A stretch of 17,944 bases of DNA, taken from assembly GCA_017539885.1 (NCBI GenBank), contig JAFYCC010000017.1, positions 1-17,944 of the forward strand, in the 5' to 3' direction. Positions 13,832 to 17,944 of the stretch are shown piece after piece. The DNA comes from Oscillospiraceae bacterium. GTDB taxonomy: Bacteria; Bacillota_A; Clostridia; Oscillospirales; Oscillospiraceae. The notes under the pieces are model-generated. The model saw nothing but the letters and a program-made list of their open reading frames with translations. It searched no databases and had not been told where the DNA came from. The position numbers and the translations under genes are program-made. Numbering within the stretch: position 1 is the first letter of the stretch; each line of letters opens with the position of its first letter.

Positions 13832-15288
13832 GACTGATCCCCCTTCCAGCCGGCCCGGACAATGATCTTACCGGACTCCAGATCGCGGAAAATGTCCGTG
13901 TTCGTCCGGAAAGTCGAGCCGTCCTGTACCGATCCCTTGTCCCATTCCGAATGCGTTCGCGGCGCATCGAACTGTTCATCCATGTGCACCCTGCTGGACT
14001 TGAGGAATATTTCCGGGCACAGGCCGTCCGGCATCTGTCCCATCAGGAACAGTTCCGTGCTGAACTGCCCCTGTACCGTGGCGCCGGAAGAACTGAAATA
14101 ATACTTTCCCTCGTTGTCGAGGTTTGGCACGATGCCGTCAGGCACCATCCAGATCGGGTGATAGCACCAGAAGGCGCTCTTCGTCTGGAACTGCCCCAGA
14201 TCGATCGTCGCGATCATGCTGTCCTTTTTCGCGCCTGCCGCGTTCGGCGGGATGTAAAGCCGGAGGTTTGCCGCCGCGAAACTCTTTGTCAGCGTCGTAG
14301 GCTGCCTCCATGTATCATAGAAGGAATGCATCGGATTCCGGTCGCGCACTTCCGGCATGACGGGCAGCTGATTGGCCACGTCCCACAGGAAATTGTCGTC
14401 GAACTCGTGCATATCATGGGTAATGTCCACGGTCATGACGCCGACATACTCGCCCCAGAACTCGTCGGGTCCGTTTCCGCCGGACGCCTTCTCCATAGAA
14501 CAGGAAAACTCCCAGAACTGCGTCACTTTCGCGCCGAACAGGATCCTGTCTTCCTTATCCGGGCATTTGAACGCCGTCAGACGCCACTTTTCTTCCTGCC
14601 TGTCCGATTCTTTCTGAAGCAGCGTATTGCAGTCCACATAGAACTGGTCGAGCTTGAGCGCCGCTTCCAGCGCCTTCTGCTGGATCTCGCTGTACTCTCT
14701 CGAATATAGGAACTCCTTGATGGCAGACGATCCCACCCCCGCCAGACCGGTTGCGATGAATCCGGGAAGGCCGGTCAGGCCAGCAAGCGAGGCGGTCGCA
14801 TCGACGACCATGTCAGCGGGTTTTGACTGGATGTACATGACGCAGTATTCCGCGCCGCTGATCTTCCCCCTCGTCACATCTGCCACCTGGACCAGATTGT
14901 TGAGGTGAAGCAGCTGCCCGGCCGCCTCGAGCCAGTAGTCTGCGTCAAAGGGCACGCGCTGTGTCTTCGCAGTCTCGATGTCGCCGCGCAGCTCGTAGAG
15001 CTTGCCTGTAGTCAGGCCGTGGAAATCCATCACGCTCTTGATGATCCTGTCTGTCGTGGCATCATCCAGTTTCTTTCCTCTTGCCAGCACGCCGCGGAAA
15101 CTCTTCGTTCCGATCTCGAAGCTGAGCTTGATGGCCCGCTGCGTATCCTGTCTGACGCGTGTATAGTCCACGCCGGGCAGTCTGCCCTGCGCCGCCATAA
15201 ACTGGTCGAAGGAACTGTAGGCGAAAGCAGAGGACGCGAGCGTAATCATACAGGCGACGACGAGGATCAGCGCTATGGTTCTCTTCAT
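13828..15288 (-). CDS. Secreted protein of unknown function
   Basis: A 486-residue exported protein that I do not recognise. The start at 15286-15288 gives a clear signal peptide, MKRTIALILVVACMITLASS, with probable cleavage after AFA at residue 23. It is preceded by AAGGGGGAAG. A longer open frame to 15498 overlaps the HPt gene and encodes nothing recognisable, so it is rejected. The mature N-terminal half looks alpha-helical. Residues 158-192 form a hydrophobic, Gly/Ala-rich segment (MVVDATASLAGLTG, PGFIATGLAGVGSSAI) like a glycine-zipper hairpin. Residues about 235-486 look beta-rich, with many aromatics (FWCYHPIW near 373-380). The mature protein has six cysteines, at 149, 220, 242, 263, 375 and 424. 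It lies 34 bp after HPt and overlaps the lipoprotein gene by 4 bp. Confidence 0.88.
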   Translation of the reverse strand: MKRTIALILVVACMITLASSAFAYSSFDQFMAAQGRLPGVDYTRVRQDTQRAIKLSFEIGTKSFRGVLARGKKLDDATTDRIIKSVMDFHGLTTGKLYELRGDIETAKTQRVPFDADYWLEAAGQLLHLNNLVQVADVTRGKISGAEYCVMYIQSKPADMVVDATASLAGLTGLPGFIATGLAGVGSSAIKEFLYSREYSEIQQKALEAALKLDQFYVDCNTLLQKESDRQEEKWRLTAFKCPDKEDRILFGAKVTQFWEFSCSMEKASGGNGPDEFWGEYVGVMTVDITHDMHEFDDNFLWDVANQLPVMPEVRDRNPMHSFYDTWRQPTTLTKSFAAANLRLYIPPNAAGAKKDSMIATIDLGQFQTKSAFWCYHPIWMVPDGIVPNLDNEGKYYFSSSGATVQGQFSTELFLMGQMPDGLCPEIFLKSSRVHMDEQFDAPRTHSEWDKGSVQDGSTFRTNTDIFRDLESGKIIVRAGWKGDQS

Positions 15289-15322
15289 CGTACGCTTCCC
15301 CCTTCGATTGTCCTGCGCGTGT

Positions 15323-15694
15323 TTACTGTTCCGCCTGGAAGGCTGTAATGCCCTCCACCGTGCGCTCGTGCAGCTCCTTGAGTTCAGCGACCTTATCGGC
15401 GATCTCTGAATCGGCAAGAGTACGGGCAGCGCCTGGGCGGAACTGCTCGCAGATCTCGCTGGCCAGCGCAGAGAGCTTGTCGAGTCCCAGATTGGCACAG
15501 ACGCCCTTCAATGCGTGCGCCGCCTCGAAAACGCCCTTGCCGTCGCCGCTGTCATATGCCTCAAGCAGCTTCCCGCAGGACGGCTCGTCCAGATAACGGA
15601 CGATGAACCTCGCCACCAGTTTGTCCATCTGAAGGATGCGCAGCGCACTCTGGATGTTGCCGTCGATTTTTACGTAGAGTTCCTGTACCGTCAT
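15323..15694 (-). CDS. Stand-alone HPt (histidine phosphotransfer) domain protein
   Basis: A 123-residue cytoplasmic protein made of one HPt domain. The motif AAHALKGVCANLGLDKLSALASEI places the phospho-accepting histidine at H60, followed by the conserved LKG and the Gly/Leu pattern of HPt helices. The start at 15692-15694 (MTVQELYVKIDG) has AAGGAGG 10 bp upstream. A frame extending to 15787 would begin upstream of the promoter and is rejected. HPt proteins relay phosphate between receiver domains of hybrid kinases and response regulators. No kinase or regulator gene is in this window, so its partners are encoded elsewhere or it works in another way. It is the first gene of an operon with two exported proteins. 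Confidence 0.9.
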   Translation of the reverse strand: MTVQELYVKIDGNIQSALRILQMDKLVARFIVRYLDEPSCGKLLEAYDSGDGKGVFEAAHALKGVCANLGLDKLSALASEICEQFRPGAARTLADSEIADKVAELKELHERTVEGITAFQAEQ

Positions 15695-15727
15695 CGGAGG
15701 TTCCTCCTTGGAAATGGGTTTGAATAA

Positions 15728-15756
15728 ATTATAAATGCTCCCGAATGGAATTGCAA
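15728..15756 (-). promoter_or_regulatory. Promoter of the HPt / secreted protein / lipoprotein operon
   Basis: On the minus strand TTGCAA (15756-15751), a 17-bp spacer and TATAAT (15733-15728) form a strong sigma-A promoter. The predicted start near 15721 gives a 5' UTR of about 27 nt that contains AAGGAGG. Confidence 0.85.
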
Positions 15757-15790
15757 GATGCGCCCGACGCTCTGCTGCAGTCCGCATCTG

Positions 15791-15834
15791 TACAAACAGA
15801 GCGGATCCCGCTATTGCTCCTGCGAGATCCGCTC
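15791..15834 (-). terminator. Intrinsic terminator after leuS
   Basis: On the minus strand GAGCGGATCTCGC pairs with GCGGGATCCGCTC (15834-15822 with 15811-15799), with one T-G pair and a 10-nt loop, followed by TGTTTGTA. The T tract is weak. It separates leuS from the HPt promoter. Confidence 0.8.
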
Positions 15835-15851
15835 CCTGTCTGCTCAGTGTT

Positions 15852-17944
15852 TTACTGTTGCGGCTTCAGGATCAGGTTGACCAGTCGTCCTTTGACGACG
15901 ATGGTCTTCACGAGCTCCATGCCCTGCATCAGACGACAGATCTTTTCGTCAGCACAGGCAGCCTTGACGATGTCCTCATCGCTGCAGTCGCTTGCCACCG
16001 TGACGGTAGTCTTAAGCTTTCCGCCGACCTGTACAGCGATCTCCTTCGTGGCCTCCACGGTCTTACTCGCGTCGTAGGCAGGCCATCTCTGCTCGCAGGC
16101 AAGGCCTTCAAAGCCCTGAATCTGCCAGAGTTCCTCCGCGATATGCGGCGCGAAGGGCGAAAGCATGATGAGCAGGGCGCGTATATCGCCGCGGCTCGGA
16201 CTCGTCTCATAGAATTTGTTCACGAGCGTCATGAGCTGCGCGATGGCGGTGTTGAACTTCATCGCCTCGATATCCTCGCCCACCTTTTTGATGCTGCGAT
16301 GGATCTCGCCCTCATTTTCCGGCGTACAGGCGTCGCCCTCCAGCCGGTTCTCCGCAAGATTCCAGATGCGGTCGAGGAAGCGCTTGCAGCCCTTTACCGC
16401 GTTGGAGGACCAGCTGGCGGCCTTTTCAAAGTCGCCGATGAACATGATGTAGGTACGCATCGTGTCCGCGCCGAACTGCGCGACGATGTCGTTGGGATTG
16501 ACGACGTTACCGCGGCTCTTGGACATTTTCTCGCCGCCCTCGCCAAGGATCATGCCGTGGCTCGTACGCTTGGCGTATGGCTCCGAGGTGGGCACGACGC
16601 CGATGTCATAGAGGAATTTATGCCAGAAACGGCTGTAGAGCAGATGCAGCGTCGTATGCTCCATGCCGCCGTTGTACCAGTCCACCGGAGACCAGTACTT
16701 CAGCGCCTCGGGGCTCGCGAGCGCCTCGTCGTTATGCGGATCCATGTAACGCAGGAAGTACCAGCAGGAACCTGCCCACTGCGGCATGGTATCCGTCTCG
16801 CGTCTGGCAGCTCCGCCGCAGCGCGGACACGTCGTGTTCACCCAGTCCGTCATCTTGGAGATCGGGCTCTCACCATCGTCCGTCAGTTCATAGGACTCCA
16901 CATTGGGCAGCAGTAGGGGCAGCTCGCTCTCGTCGATCGGGACCCAGCCGCATTTTTCGCATTTCACCAGCGGGATCGGCTCGCCCCAGTATCTCTGGCG
17001 GGAGAAGACCCAGTCGCGCAGCTTGAAGTTGACCTTCGGCTTGCCGAGGCCATGCTCGGTGACCCACTCCTTCATGGCGGGGATCGCTTCCTTGACGGTC
17101 ATGCCGTTGAGGAAATCCGAGTTGACCATGATCCCGGTGTCGTCCTTGAGAACGAAAGCCTCCTTGCTGACGTCGCCTCCGCTGACGACCTCGATGATCG
17201 GCAGGCCGAACTTAGTGGCGAAATCCCAGTCGCGCTGATCGTGGCCGGGAACGCCCATCACGACGCCGGTACCGTAGCCCATCAGGACATAGTCGGAAAC
17301 AAAGATCGGGATGTGCTTTTGCGTCACGGGATGGATCGCCTCTATGCCCTGCAGCCGGACGCCCGTCTTGTCCTTGTTCAGCTCGCTGCGCTCAAAGTCG
17401 GACTTGCGCGCGGCGGCCTCAATGTAGGCCTCGACCTCTTCCCTGTTGGAAAGCTGCTCCATCCACTCGCGCAGATAGGGATGCTCAGGGGACAGTACCA
17501 TGTAGGTGACGCCGAAGAGCGTGTCGCAGCGCGTGGTGAACACGGTGAGATCCGCGCCGTTCGTGGCGGTGAAACGGACCTCTGTGCCCTCGCTGCGGCC
17601 GATCCAGTTCTTCTGCTGGATCTTGACGCGGCTGATGAAATCCACGCCGTCCAGATCGTCGATCAGGCGGTCGGCATATTTGGTGATGGCCAGCATCCAC
17701 TGGCTCTTTTCCTTGCGCACGACAGCGCTTCCGCAGCGCTCACAGACGCCCTCGACGACCTCTTCGTTGGCCAGAACGCACTTGCAGCTCGTGCACCAGT
17801 TGACAGGCATCGAGGCCTTGTACGCCAGACCGTTCTTGAACAGCTGCAGGAAGATCCACTGTGTCCACTTGTAGTATTTGGGATCGGTGGTATCCACGAC
17901 GCGGTCCCAGTCGAAGGAATAGCCGAGCATGTGCAGCTGTTTCG
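15852..17944 (-). CDS. leuS: Leucine--tRNA ligase (LeuRS); N-terminus beyond the right edge
   Basis: Class Ia synthetase that charges tRNA-Leu. About 697 C-terminal codons are in the window; the N-terminal 100 residues or so, with the HIGH motif, are missing. The visible sequence opens at HMLGYSFDWDR and continues TDPKYYKWTQWIFLQLF. A zinc-binding module has CTSCKC and CERCG. The CP1 editing domain has the threonine-rich FTTRCDTLFGVTY and the MGVPGHDQRDWDFA segment. A second zinc module, CEKCGW with CPRCGG, lies later. The catalytic ILGEGGEKMSKSRGNVV has KMSKS at about 16515-16529. The C-terminus has the anticodon-binding helices and the small LeuRS tail ending LVNLILKPQQ. The Met at 17928-17930 is internal and not the start. 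Confidence 0.97.
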   Translation of the reverse strand, partial: KQLHMLGYSFDWDRVVDTTDPKYYKWTQWIFLQLFKNGLAYKASMPVNWCTSCKCVLANEEVVEGVCERCGSAVVRKEKSQWMLAITKYADRLIDDLDGVDFISRVKIQQKNWIGRSEGTEVRFTATNGADLTVFTTRCDTLFGVTYMVLSPEHPYLREWMEQLSNREEVEAYIEAAARKSDFERSELNKDKTGVRLQGIEAIHPVTQKHIPIFVSDYVLMGYGTGVVMGVPGHDQRDWDFATKFGLPIIEVVSGGDVSKEAFVLKDDTGIMVNSDFLNGMTVKEAIPAMKEWVTEHGLGKPKVNFKLRDWVFSRQRYWGEPIPLVKCEKCGWVPIDESELPLLLPNVESYELTDDGESPISKMTDWVNTTCPRCGGAARRETDTMPQWAGSCWYFLRYMDPHNDEALASPEALKYWSPVDWYNGGMEHTTLHLLYSRFWHKFLYDIGVVPTSEPYAKRTSHGMILGEGGEKMSKSRGNVVNPNDIVAQFGADTMRTYIMFIGDFEKAASWSSNAVKGCKRFLDRIWNLAENRLEGDACTPENEGEIHRSIKKVGEDIEAMKFNTAIAQLMTLVNKFYETSPSRGDIRALLIMLSPFAPHIAEELWQIQGFEGLACEQRWPAYDASKTVEATKEIAVQVGGKLKTTVTVASDCSDEDIVKAACADEKICRLMQGMELVKTIVVKGRLVNLILKPQQ

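Noticed and set aside
15289..15498. N-terminal extension of the secreted protein overlapping the HPt gene
   Set aside because: The 70 extra residues are Ser/Arg-rich shadow of HPt in another frame. The Met at 15288 begins a textbook signal peptide with a good ribosome binding site.
15735..16916. A 393-codon plus-strand open frame opposite leuS
   Set aside because: It is antisense to conserved LeuRS catalytic sequence and crosses the leuS terminator, with no domain of its own.
17530..17570. Cys in place of Pro in the LeuRS editing motif (TTRCDT for TTRPDT)
   Set aside because: The essential threonines, Arg and Asp are kept. I believe the Cys variant occurs in other Clostridia, so loss of editing is not supported.
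17928..17930. Met in MLGYSFDWDR as the start of leuS
   Set aside because: This is an internal LeuRS segment near residue 100; the frame continues open to the window edge.
1..17944. CRISPR arrays, tRNA genes, insertion sequences, phage genes
   Set aside because: I looked for spaced direct repeats, cloverleaf-type sequences, transposase motifs and terminal inverted repeats and found none; the inverted repeats present are terminators and the T-box.

Overview
The window looks like chromosomal core sequence from a GC-rich (roughly 60 percent by eye) member of the Firmicutes, most likely class Clostridia. Supporting signs are consensus TTGACA/TATAAT promoters, AGGAGG-type ribosome binding sites, a T-box leader in front of valS, the DUF177-rpmF pair, a DUF512 radical-SAM gene next to der and plsY, and an orphan HPt gene. 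The taxonomic call is inference from gene content only. I see no tRNA, rRNA, CRISPR array, insertion sequence or phage gene.

Layout. (1) 1-791, minus: the N-terminal third of valS, with a T-box riboswitch (about 821-1056) whose candidate specifier is the valine codon GUC, and a perfect promoter at 1063-1091. (2) 1147-1988, plus: a divergent perfect promoter, the DUF177/YceD gene, rpmF and a strong terminator. (3) 2010-7452, plus: a tightly packed five-gene run made of the DUF512 radical-SAM protein, der, plsY, an aldo/keto reductase with a C-terminal Fe-S domain, and an RluC/RluD-type pseudouridine synthase. It joins ribosome assembly and RNA modification to phospholipid synthesis. (4) 7453-11670, plus: a polyamine ABC importer in three overlapping genes, potA, potB and a fused potC-potD. 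It has a promoter on one side of an intrinsic terminator and the gene on the other. (5) 11670-13079, plus: a single FAD-dependent oxidoreductase with its own promoter and terminator. (6) 13076-15756, minus: a promoter and a three-gene operon encoding a stand-alone HPt phosphotransfer protein, a secreted protein of unknown function and an acidic lipoprotein. (7) 15791-17944, minus: a terminator and most of leuS, whose N-terminus lies beyond the window.

Most of the window is housekeeping sequence. The least explained part is the HPt / secreted protein / lipoprotein operon. It pairs a cytoplasmic phosphorelay domain with two exported products and has no kinase or response regulator in view. Other points worth a second look are the tethered PotD domain of the polyamine transporter, the promoter-terminator arrangement before potA, and the absence of any visible promoter between the rpmF terminator and the DUF512-der operon.
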